DNA of 64,000 bases from Porphyromonas levii DSM 23370 (GTDB lineage: Bacteria; Bacteroidota; Bacteroidia; Bacteroidales; Porphyromonadaceae): contig NZ_KB904203.1 in the NCBI RefSeq assembly GCF_000379925.1, positions 70 to 64,069 of the forward strand. The letters run 5' to 3'. Positions 52,449 to 61,100 of this stretch are shown piece after piece; the first letter of the stretch is position 1; each line of letters opens with the position of its first letter. The notes under the pieces are model-generated. The model was not told the DNA's origin, searched no databases, and saw only the letters and a program-made list of their open reading frames with translations. A program made the position numbers and the translations under genes.

Positions 52449-53982
52449 TTTTTCTAATATTCTTATGGATATAACTTACAATAAATTGCCTTTCTACTTT
52501 ACTAAAACCAAAGATATACATAAACACACTAGTAAAAAGCACGGAAGAGAAGAATGTAATGAAAAGGCTCATCCACTTTTCAAAGCCAATACTACGGATA
52601 AAGTATGATATCGTAAGAGTAAGGATACCTACAAGGATTAGTCTTAAAAATAATTCTCCAAATAACTTGCGCCTACTAATATCTATTTTCGGGGCAACGA
52701 TAAAAATACGCAATACAAATGCTATAAAACTTATTATTATTGAAACAAGAACTGTTACTTCTGGATTTGCACCATTCTTTAGGAACAAATATGAAATTGG
52801 TAAATTTAATATCAATAGCCCACCTACTACCGTTTGATAGAGTCCAATATCTCCCGTTGCCTGTATAGAAATCATCATTGTTCCCGATAAACTTTCCAAA
52901 ACAATGAAAACCATTATCAACTGCGTAAATAAAACAGCATGTTCTGGAACCTTACTCAGCCAAATATTCAATAGGGTTTCACACTCTATTATTACAGGTA
53001 CAGCAAAGACAAACACTAAACAAAATGACAATTTAGCCCCCCTTATTACTAAATTATGCATATAAGTCATATCACCTGCGGCATACGACTTAACAATCTG
53101 AGGATTCATGGCCAATTGGAAATTGGAGACCAACTGATTGACCGCACTTTGTACTTGATAGGCTACTGCTCGAGCAGCATTAACTGCTGGTCCAAAGAAC
53201 AGGTTAATAAGGATATTAACACCCTGATTCATGATAACTGCAGCTGCATTTCCCCATAGATTCCAACCCATATAGCTTAGTAGGGTCTTAAATAGAGCTT
53301 TGTTTTTCTCTTTCACGTATTGCACATACTTAAATTGCATACGAGTATATAGGACATAAGCTAAAAATGAAAACAAAGCTATTCCAAAGAGAAAGAGAGC
53401 ATAAATTATTAGTTTATCATAGGTCACCCATGGAATTACAATTACCGCAATTAGCTTTAACAATACATCAGCAATACTGATATAGGCATAGGCATTCATG
53501 CGTTCATGAGTAATGATCATTGCCGTAAAGGGCACCTGCATCATAGAGAGGACAAAGGTCAGCACAGCCAAATGAAATACCCACTGAGCAGCATACATCC
53601 TTTCAGATGGAATCACCAAATGTGTATTAACAAACCACAGTCCTACTGTCTCTGCTAATAATAAAATCAACAAAGCCAAGCCTCCCTGTATCACAAGGAT
53701 GGTGGAATAATTTTGACTTAATTGCTGAAAATCATTTTTTCCTATGGCATAAGAGAAGAAGCGCTGAGTTGATGAAACCATAGCTCCATTAAAAAATCCA
53801 AGCATGGTAACAACACCACCCACAACATTATAGACACCATAATCCTCTACGCCTAAGACATCCAATAGCACTCGCGAGGTGTACAATGCCACTCCAAGAA
53901 CAAAAATCATCCTAATATAAAGAATGATTGTATTCTTAGCTATCCGCTTACTATTTCGGTGTCCTAAATTAGAGGGCATCAA
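52441..53982 (-). CDS. Wzx-type polysaccharide flippase
   Basis: 513 residues with about twelve to fourteen transmembrane helices of the MOP/PST exporter family. VLLDVLGVEDYGVYNVVGGV near residue 38 is a signature of this family in Bacteroidota. MVSSTQRFFSYAIGKNDFQQ and NAARAVAYQVQSAVNQLVSN follow, with the hydrophobic helices regularly spaced. It moves lipid-linked repeat units across the inner membrane. It lies eight bases after the acyltransferase gene and overlaps the nitroreductase gene. Confidence 0.93.
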   Translation of the reverse strand: MMPSNLGHRNSKRIAKNTIILYIRMIFVLGVALYTSRVLLDVLGVEDYGVYNVVGGVVTMLGFFNGAMVSSTQRFFSYAIGKNDFQQLSQNYSTILVIQGGLALLILLLAETVGLWFVNTHLVIPSERMYAAQWVFHLAVLTFVLSMMQVPFTAMIITHERMNAYAYISIADVLLKLIAVIVIPWVTYDKLIIYALFLFGIALFSFLAYVLYTRMQFKYVQYVKEKNKALFKTLLSYMGWNLWGNAAAVIMNQGVNILINLFFGPAVNAARAVAYQVQSAVNQLVSNFQLAMNPQIVKSYAAGDMTYMHNLVIRGAKLSFCLVFVFAVPVIIECETLLNIWLSKVPEHAVLFTQLIMVFIVLESLSGTMMISIQATGDIGLYQTVVGGLLILNLPISYLFLKNGANPEVTVLVSIIISFIAFVLRIFIVAPKIDISRRKLFGELFLRLILVGILTLTISYFIRSIGFEKWMSLFITFFSSVLFTSVFMYIFGFSKVERQFIVSYIHKNIRKNE

Positions 53983-53989
53983 GAAAAAA

Positions 53990-55066
53990 TCAAATTGTTT
54001 TACTAATTCTATTCCACAAAGCAGTCCATACCACTTTCCTTAATTGGTCAACAATGACTGAAAAAATGAAGACCAACAACACAAAAGAAATAACAGCAGG
54101 AAACCATAACCATATGGATACATCATTGTAAATTTTGTTCGATGCCTCAATATAGAAGTTAAGGAGATTGGGATTAGCATGGATTAGAAAAGCGGCAAAG
54201 GATGAAGCCGCAATCCAATTAATTAATTTGGATTTAAAACTAAACTTAGTAAATATCAAGAAGAAAAACGTAGAGCAAGCAATTACATTTGGAGCAATAT
54301 AGGATAAAACACGTGATTGAATACCAGGAAATGTCTTATCTCCAAACGGATGAAAATCGACAGAAATCTTTCCAATAAAGAAGAGTACCACCGCTGTAAC
54401 TATTGTTAGAGCAATAAAAATAGACAAATCTACTTTAGAAGAAAACTGACTCCACTTGGGCGAATATAGTCTTATATACCTTGCCAATAAATACAATCCA
54501 CAGAAAGAAATGGTAGAATAGCCCTGTTCAAAGAAAAATGCTGCACCTGTTGCCCATCCGTAAAGCGTTTGGAAAAGGAAAAATGATATAAGCACTTGCC
54601 GAAAAAGTTTCTCATTGGCACTATCTATAAATGCATTTAGTACAGGGGCTAAAATATAGAGTCCGATATAAGCCTTGATAAACCAATTAAGTTTTGTTGC
54701 ATAAAAGACCTGTGCAACGCCTTTAATTGATAGCGTAGAGATATTAGTTACCAGTGCTATTGCGTAGATTAAAATACTAAAGAAGAGACATTGGAAAATA
54801 AAATTGGAGAAGCTTTTGATACTCGTCCGAATTCCAAACCACCCTGAAAGCAACACAAATAAATTGACACATATTATTGCAATACTTTGGACAAGAATTC
54901 GAACAAATGACTCAAGAGGGTATTGAGTAATGTTTTCTGCTTTAGGAGCCCCCAATGAAAAATAACTTGCATGGACTAATAAAATCAGTAACATTGCTAT
55001 TATTCGTAGCAACTCCATATTGGAGTCCCTAGTAGTCACCCTTGAATCTGATATTTTTAATTCCAT
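53990..55066 (-). CDS. Acyltransferase 3 family membrane protein
   Basis: 358 residues with about ten hydrophobic helices. NMELLRIIAMLLILLVHASY near the N-terminus contains the RxxAxxxVxxxH motif whose His is catalytic. NWFIKAYIGLYILAPVLNAF matches the family's second conserved block. Such enzymes O-acetylate or succinylate sugars at the membrane. Both flanking genes are in the capsule operon. Codon composition is AT-rich like wzx and the downstream transferases. Confidence 0.92.
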   Translation of the reverse strand: MELKISDSRVTTRDSNMELLRIIAMLLILLVHASYFSLGAPKAENITQYPLESFVRILVQSIAIICVNLFVLLSGWFGIRTSIKSFSNFIFQCLFFSILIYAIALVTNISTLSIKGVAQVFYATKLNWFIKAYIGLYILAPVLNAFIDSANEKLFRQVLISFFLFQTLYGWATGAAFFFEQGYSTISFCGLYLLARYIRLYSPKWSQFSSKVDLSIFIALTIVTAVVLFFIGKISVDFHPFGDKTFPGIQSRVLSYIAPNVIACSTFFFLIFTKFSFKSKLINWIAASSFAAFLIHANPNLLNFYIEASNKIYNDVSIWLWFPAVISFVLLVFIFSVIVDQLRKVVWTALWNRISKTI

Positions 55067-55084
55067 ATAAACATTAAGTAGAAA

Positions 55085-57067
55085 TCAATTAATGTGCGAG
55101 GTTATGCGGTGGGTATCTAGCGAGGCGAAAGGGGAGTTGGGGGCGGAGATGTATTCGGGGATAAGGGCTTTGAGGAGGGCGACACACTCTGTGACTTGCA
55201 CCTTGCGCGCGTGGTCTCTCAGTTGCTCATAGGTATCGTAGAGGTCGGCATAGTTGTGCTCTCGCACCCTAGCGATATGTATCTTAGGGATATCGGTAGG
55301 GATGGTATTCTCACCATCTGCCAACTTCTCCTCATAGAGCTTCTCTCCAGGGCGTAGTCCCGTAAAGACAATATCAATATCCTTATAAGGTTCCAGACCC
55401 GCTAGGCGCACCATATTCTCTGCCAAGTCAACAATCTTATGCGGTTCGCCCATATCAAAGACAAAGATGGTCGTCTCTTTCGCTACAGACGATGCCTCTA
55501 GGATGAGTGAACAAGCCTCACGTATACTCATAAAGAAACGGTTAATCTCTGGGTCTGTAACCGTAATAGGTCCGCCCTTAGCTATCTGCTCTCTAAAGAG
55601 GGGTATCACCGAGCCTTGAGAGCCAAGCACATTACCGAAACGGGTAGTGATAAAGGTGGTCTTCCCTTCTACCTTCCCTTCTTCCACCGCCTTGCCCAGT
55701 GCTTGCACATAGATCTCCGCAGCTCTCTTAGAAGCGCCGAGTACATTAGTAGGATTCACCGCCTTATCGGTAGATACCATCACCATACGTTCCACCCCAT
55801 ACTTGAGGCACAAGTCAGCCATATTTTTGGAGCCTTGCACATTCGCCATCACCCCTTCACAAGGGTTCTCCTCGAGTAGTGGCACATGCTTGTAGGCTGC
55901 AGCATGGAGCACAATCTCCGGTTTATACTTCGTAAATATAGCATCCAAGCGCTTCTGACTACGTACATCACCAAGGATAGGCACAAAGTTAAGTTTGGGG
56001 AACTTCCGCTGGAGTCTCAGTCGCACATTATGCAAAGGGGTCTCGGCGAGGTCCAGGAGGAGAAGTTGCTTCACGCCTAGAGCTGCAATCTGCATGACCA
56101 GCTCCGACCCAATACTCCCTGCAGCTCCAGTCACCATAACCACCTTTCCTCGATACATAGCATTGACTTTCTCCTGCTCATGACGGATCACGTCGCGCTG
56201 TAGGAGATCCTCCATCTCGATCCTTTGCACCGCCTCACGCGCAATATCAGTTGCTGAGTGCTCGCCAATCTCAGGGAGGTACAAGCTCTTAACCCCCAGA
56301 GCTGCTAGTTCATAGACGAAGCTATCGCGCTCTCTTAAAAGGTCTCTCTTGGAAGTAAAAAGAATACCATCAATATTGAGTCGCTTGACTAGGGCAGAGA
56401 ACTCCTTCATATCATCTACTTGGTAGACTGAAAAGTCCCCAATAGTAGCATTAGTGCGCCCTTGCTTATGCTTCTTACAGAATCCAAGGAGCTGATAGTG
56501 GGGATCGCCTTCAAAACGAGCAACCAGTCTACTACTCAACATATCCACCCCATAGATAAGGAGTCGCTCCTTAGAGTTTGCCTTCGGCTCTTCTTCGAAC
56601 CACAACCGACGAGCTACCAATATAATGAATGAGCGATAGAGAATATACGCTACAAAGAATACGACGAAGTAATTTACTGCCAAGGTCAAGAGAATCTTCC
56701 CGTTATACCCCATCGTCATAGCGGCATTGTAAGCGAGAACAATAAGAGCGAAAATCAGAGCATTAAGTAGGAGCATCAGCAACACCCTTTTGCCAATCGC
56801 AAACACCTGGTACCTCATAAGTTGGCGGTAGGTTCCAAAAAGGAAAGAGGACACCAACGTGGCAATGAAACCGGATATAGCCACTAATAAGACGGTGTGC
56901 AGCGTTGTATCGACTAAATAGGTCGATAACTCAAACGCATACAGGGACACGACTCCTGCGAGGAGACCGAGAAGAGCATCCGCTAGGAGAATGTATAATC
57001 TATTGATAACATGATTCCCCAAGACCTTATTAAATCCCTTTTTTTCGTTGTTTGATTGATTAGCCAT
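55085..57067 (-). CDS. FlaA1/PglF-type nucleotide-sugar 4,6-dehydratase with membrane anchor
   Basis: 660 residues from ATG 57067; the longer start at 57085 overlaps the upstream gene. Four N-terminal helices are seen (for example LLAGVVSLYAFELSTYLVD and VLLMLLLNALIFALIVLAY). A linker Rossmann region and the extended SDR domain follow: VMVTGAAGSIGSELVMQIA, VLHAAAYKHVPLLEENPCEG, and MVSTDKAVNPTNVLGASKR with the active-site Ser and Lys. It probably converts UDP-GlcNAc to the 4-keto-6-deoxy sugar that the DegT-type aminotransferase uses. It is second in the operon, after upxY. Confidence 0.94.
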   Translation of the reverse strand: MANQSNNEKKGFNKVLGNHVINRLYILLADALLGLLAGVVSLYAFELSTYLVDTTLHTVLLVAISGFIATLVSSFLFGTYRQLMRYQVFAIGKRVLLMLLLNALIFALIVLAYNAAMTMGYNGKILLTLAVNYFVVFFVAYILYRSFIILVARRLWFEEEPKANSKERLLIYGVDMLSSRLVARFEGDPHYQLLGFCKKHKQGRTNATIGDFSVYQVDDMKEFSALVKRLNIDGILFTSKRDLLRERDSFVYELAALGVKSLYLPEIGEHSATDIAREAVQRIEMEDLLQRDVIRHEQEKVNAMYRGKVVMVTGAAGSIGSELVMQIAALGVKQLLLLDLAETPLHNVRLRLQRKFPKLNFVPILGDVRSQKRLDAIFTKYKPEIVLHAAAYKHVPLLEENPCEGVMANVQGSKNMADLCLKYGVERMVMVSTDKAVNPTNVLGASKRAAEIYVQALGKAVEEGKVEGKTTFITTRFGNVLGSQGSVIPLFREQIAKGGPITVTDPEINRFFMSIREACSLILEASSVAKETTIFVFDMGEPHKIVDLAENMVRLAGLEPYKDIDIVFTGLRPGEKLYEEKLADGENTIPTDIPKIHIARVREHNYADLYDTYEQLRDHARKVQVTECVALLKALIPEYISAPNSPFASLDTHRITSHIN

Positions 57068-57077
57068 AGTCTTTCCT

Positions 57078-57605
57078 TTAGTCACTGATAGGGCACTTCC
57101 CTATACTCCTTACTAATTCTGCTGAAATCTCTACGCTTGCGAAGCCAAGTGCTTCAATATGTATGCTGAGTACCCCTTTGCCTTTATAGTTGGCGAACTG
57201 TCCTACCACCCCTTTAAGCGGACCCTCCATCACCTCCACTAGGTCTCCTGGAGCCAACAAGTTAGGGTTTATGGTCACGGGACCTTCACTACCGGCGAGC
57301 ATCAGTCGAAAGGCACGAATTTGTTCCTCCGGCACCACTGCCAACCCTTTGGTGGCTCTGTCCATCATATAGTAGGACACCGATGGATCCTGAAGCACAA
57401 GCAGACGTTCTGCCTCATTGACCCGAGTAAAGATGGTCATCGACACCACCAAATGCTCTGCCAGCTTCTTACGGTCGCTCCACTGCCGTACCTCTCGAGT
57501 AATAGGAGCGAAACACTCAATCCCTTGAGCTTTGAGCCGCTCCACCACTTTTCTTTCGTGGTGCATCTTGGTGTATGCCACCATCCACCTTCTCTCGTCT
57601 ACCAT
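57078..57605 (-). CDS. UpxY-like capsule-specific transcription antiterminator (NusG family)
   Basis: 175 residues. The NGN domain is WMVAYTKMHHERKVVERLKA, ITREVRQWSDRKKLAEHLVV then TRVNEAERLLVLQDPSVSYY. The KOW motif is in LLAPGDLVEVMEGPLKGVVG. As first gene of a capsule operon, with a short leader after its promoter, it matches UpxY proteins of Bacteroides. Those keep RNA polymerase moving through the long locus and act on the leader RNA. The dehydratase gene overlaps its end by a few bases or lies just after it, depending on the start used. No UpxZ-like inhibitor gene follows. Confidence 0.92.
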   Translation of the reverse strand: MVDERRWMVAYTKMHHERKVVERLKAQGIECFAPITREVRQWSDRKKLAEHLVVSMTIFTRVNEAERLLVLQDPSVSYYMMDRATKGLAVVPEEQIRAFRLMLAGSEGPVTINPNLLAPGDLVEVMEGPLKGVVGQFANYKGKGVLSIHIEALGFASVEISAELVRSIGKCPISD

Positions 57606-57700
57606 ACGACACTTCTGGGTACGCTTCGCGGTCGTCTGTCACAAGTACTCTTACAAAAGTACTCCGATAGAACGAGCCATAATACTCCATACAATATGCA
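57606..57700 (-). promoter_or_regulatory. Leader RNA of the upxY operon
   Basis: About 90 nt between the predicted transcript start and the upxY ATG. It contains AGTACT repeated in inverted form (about 57643 and 57658) around CTTACAAA, a possible small hairpin. In Bacteroides the UpxY target is within such a leader; a specific site cannot be identified here. Confidence 0.45.
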
Positions 57701-57730
57701 CAAAGGTACACTATTTATCGGGATTTGCAA
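57701..57730 (-). promoter_or_regulatory. Promoter of the capsule operon (upxY)
   Basis: On the minus strand TTG (57730-57728), a 19-base spacer, then TACCTTTG (57708-57701), an exact fit to the Bacteroidota pattern. No invertible-promoter arms are seen around it. Confidence 0.72.
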
Positions 57731-57777
57731 CCATCTTTCCCCAGAAATAAGCTACAGGGAACGTTGCTTTGAGGAGA

Positions 57778-57808
57778 TTATCTTCAAATTACCTCAATTT
57801 GAAGATAA
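57778..57808. repeat. 13-bp perfect palindrome upstream of the capsule promoter
   Basis: TTATCTTCAAATT at 57778-57790 and AATTTGAAGATAA at 57796-57808 flank a 5-base loop. It lies 48 bases upstream of the upxY -33 element, so it is a candidate regulator-binding site. Confidence 0.7.
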
Positions 57809-57846
57809 AGAAAATAAAAATAACAAAAGATAAGACTATTAACCCG

Positions 57847-57891
57847 TGGCGTACAGGTCAAAAGTGTTAGTAACTATTGACCTATACGCCA
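57847..57891. repeat. 15-bp inverted repeat TGGCGTACAGGTCAA / TTGACCTATACGCCA
   Basis: Arms 57847-57861 and 57877-57891, one mismatch. It sits between the capsule promoter and the MITE. It could be a second operator or the terminator of the alpha-2-macroglobulin gene reading in the same direction; T-rich sequence follows only at a distance. Confidence 0.65.
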
Positions 57892-57915
57892 AAGCCAATG
57901 AGTATTTACTCAATT

Positions 57916-58039
57916 GAGACTGTTGCACGGTGGCGAACTACTGCGTTACTTTCGACATTCAGCTTCGGTCACGTACGTGAGTACCCTCCCGTCAGCCTCA
58001 GTCTCAGCGCCTTGTATTTCACCACCGTGCAACATTCTC
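57916..58039. mobile_element. MITE-like element, copy 5 (short form) with 5-bp target duplication
   Basis: 124 bases in the opposite orientation to the other copies. The ends are GAGACTGTTGCACGGTGG and, on the other strand, GAGAATGTTGCACGGTGG, giving terminal inverted repeats of over 20 bases with few mismatches. CAATT at 57911-57915 is repeated at 58040-58044. It lacks the 49-base double-hairpin segment found near the GAGAATG end of the long copies, so it looks like the ancestral form or a deletion product. Confidence 0.9.
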
Positions 58040-58094
58040 CAATTTTCTATATTCTCCAAACATTATCGCCAAAATCTATGTCCCTCCCAACACA

Positions 58095-58118
58095 GCCCCC
58101 TTTAGGGGGTTTGGGGGC
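58095..58118. repeat. Solo copy of the G/C-rich 24-base hairpin repeat
   Basis: GCCCCCTTTAGGGGG, then TTT, then GGGGGC. It lies 13 bases beyond the stop of the alpha-2-macroglobulin gene and could act as its terminator. Same family as the ends of the DUF559 module and the copy at 34770. Confidence 0.82.
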
Positions 58119-58130
58119 TTACTTGGCGGC

Positions 58131-61100
58131 TTAGTGGATATCTAGGGTGCCACCCGAGGAGTTACCTGCGTACTCAGGGGCGTAATAGCTCTGAATTTGG
58201 GCAGGACCATAGGTAAAGCGACCACCCTGGCTCGCTACAGCCTCCAGCTCTATTTGGTGGCGACCTCTTGGGAGCCAATCGATATAAAGCCGATCCTCAG
58301 CATCTCTGCGGCTGTAGTGCCACCAGAAGCGACCCCCACGCCCGTAACCCTCAAACTGATAACCGAACTCCGAGGTGGCAGGTCTAGGATCAACAAGCAT
58401 CATGAGACTCAGGTCTTGCTCTGCCTCAATAAGGTAACGGACAATCAGTTTATCCCCTTTCTCCACATGCTCGGCGAGCGCGAAAGTCTGGTTCCCCTCA
58501 CTATCCACCTGGCGTACAAATATCTGCTTCTCTACCTTTAGTTTATCGCCCGTAGGTGTTGCCTTGGCACTTGGTTCAGTTACCAGGTAACTCAGTCCAC
58601 CAAAGACATAGTCGCTCTCAATACCGCTCCATGTAACCGACAATTGATCCGACTTGGCAGGATAAGCCATTGTCACGGCACCTGTGAGTCGTTCCTGAGG
58701 CGTGAGGTGGTAGTTTTGTCCATTTATCTGAAGTGCTGCATTAGCGAAAATCCTAGTCGGTTTCACCTTGTCCAGAAATACCTCAGCGACATCAAGGATG
58801 CCACGATCGTACCAAAGGGTGTTTTGTTTGACCTTAAGGGCAAATGACACTATCCCTTCTTGCACCTCAGCCTCATCCTTCTGTAGGAAAAGCATTAGGG
58901 AGAGTTGCTCATCGTCATTAAAAGTAAAGCCACTACGATCTTTAACAAAACGACGCACCTCGGGATAACGAGTCTTCCCTTCGTAGATACGACTATATTC
59001 TGCATACCTAATCATGGTGCTATTATCGGTGCTCTGATAGTTTTTTTGCAACCACTCCACCTGCTGCTGCATAGGCTTACCGAAGTCGGGCAGTGGGCGC
59101 CCATACTCATGGGCTATCAGTGCATAACCTACAAAGTCATGATAGTAACTTCGCTCCTTACTTAGTTCTCGCTCTAGGAAGCCCATTGAGCGCTCTAGTT
59201 GCGCTACTAATTGGGCATCTTTTATAGTCAACCCACCCAGCGATGAAAGAACATAATGGGTGAGCCAAGGTGATGCTTCTCGGTAGAAAGGGCTATAGAA
59301 GAAGCCACCAGACTCGATGCTATGGGATAGAATGGTCTGCTCCAATACCGACAATCGCTCCTGGAGCTTTGCCGTATCGGTTATGAACCGATAGAAGTCT
59401 GCAAGCGTCTTGGGGTCTGCCATACGGTCAATAGCCGTACTTGGCTTTTGTGCCACCTGTTCGAGCTCACCCGCAGCGTCCCTAAGTTCATCTGCGAACT
59501 CAGGATGTTGTGCCAAATACCTCTGGAGACGGCTGTAGACTGCATAGTAATGTACCGCACCAAATAGTCCTAGCTCCTTGACGTCCGTAAGACGATGGGC
59601 GAGCGCCAGTTTGCTCAGAAGCAACTGTATAGGATCTAGATAGAGCTGCAACGTGAGCGGTGTGCTCGACAACTCCATCTTGGGCAGAGAGAGGCGCACC
59701 TCATCCTGCTTATATGCGGAGATCGGCTGCGCCACTGTATAGGTCGAGAGGTTACTCCTCAGAGGAATCACTCGCTTCACGCCATCCGCCACATCGCCTG
59801 CCTGTGCCCTACCCTGCAGCCTCAGTACTTCGCCCTCTGTCGCTTGAATGGCAAATGGAACCGCTACCGTACCATTCGCTGGCACCTCTACAACACCCTC
59901 TGTAAGCTGTACAGAGTCATTGGCAATGCTATATCGTGCCGTAAGCGGTTGGTCACCGGTATTCCTCAGCACAGCTTCACCATTGAGCACATCGCCCCAA
60001 GTAAGGAAGCGAGGGGTAGACAGCTCTATACTAAGCGGGGTAGACACCTCGAAGGTTGCCTCACCCATCACTTGTTCCTCCAAATTGGTTGTAAAAGCAA
60101 ATAGCTTCGCGATGTACTTGGTTTGGGTATCTGGAATGGTGAAAGAGAGATCTATCTTGCCCTCCTCATCAGTGACAAGTAGCGCAGAAAAATAGGCAGT
60201 CTCCACGAAGTTGGTACGTAAGGGGGTCTCCGATGCAGCTGCACCAGCAGAGCCAACCGTGACAACCTCGTTAAGGACAGCACTCTCCTCCAAAGCCATA
60301 TTATCGAAAGCCTTGGTGTACATCATCGCTCTAGGCTCTGCCACGATCCATTGTGGTGCAGAGATCAACTCCCAAAACGCGCTTCCTCCTGCGGCATCTG
60401 CCACTGCCTTATCGAATACCGTAACGATAACAGGCGCCTTCACAAGGGGTTTCTCCACTTTATCTAATACCCTAATGCTCTTCTTGAAGTCTGCTCCTGG
60501 CAGATACTTTTCCTCGAACTTCAATCCCTCAAAGTGCGCCTTCCCCTTTTCTGAATCCGGTTCATCTAGTTCTATGGTCTGAGTCTCCTGTTTCATGTGA
60601 CGGACAGTCACCAACTCAACCTTTCCTGAAGCTCCCTTAGGCAGTGATAGGCGTTGTAATTGACCAGCCTTTGTCTGTAGCACCCGCTGCTCTACTACTC
60701 GCCCCTCTTGCTCCAGATAGTAATAGATGGGATGGTCGTAACTACTACCATAAAGGATGTCGCCCGACGCTATTCGAGTGACCCATAGAAGGTGTTCGCC
60801 CACCAATTGCTTATCCTTAGGACTATAGAAATATATTGGCCCCGTTTCCGCTACTTGCTTCACGCCATAACCATCGGTGGTAGATAGCCGCACCCTATAG
60901 TTTCCACTAGCCAACTGAGGGAGAGAGAACTCCTGCTCACCCTCTATTGGAAGCGCTCCGAGGTCAATCGTGTCTCGTTCATTGACCAGCTGCGCATAGA
61001 TATGACGATTATTGAGCTGCCCCAGTAGCCTTTTGGTGTAGGGCTGCTGCTTAGTAGAGAGAGTGAAACGCTCCTTATTCTGCTTATCTCCCTTCAATAA

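Noticed and set aside
57321-57833. 170-codon plus-strand frame opposite upxY
   Set aside because: It overlaps the upxY gene and its promoter and shows no domain.
57606-57900. Invertible capsule promoter as in Bacteroides
   Set aside because: The inverted repeats at 57778-57808 and 57847-57891 do not flank the promoter, and I see no recombinase gene nearby.
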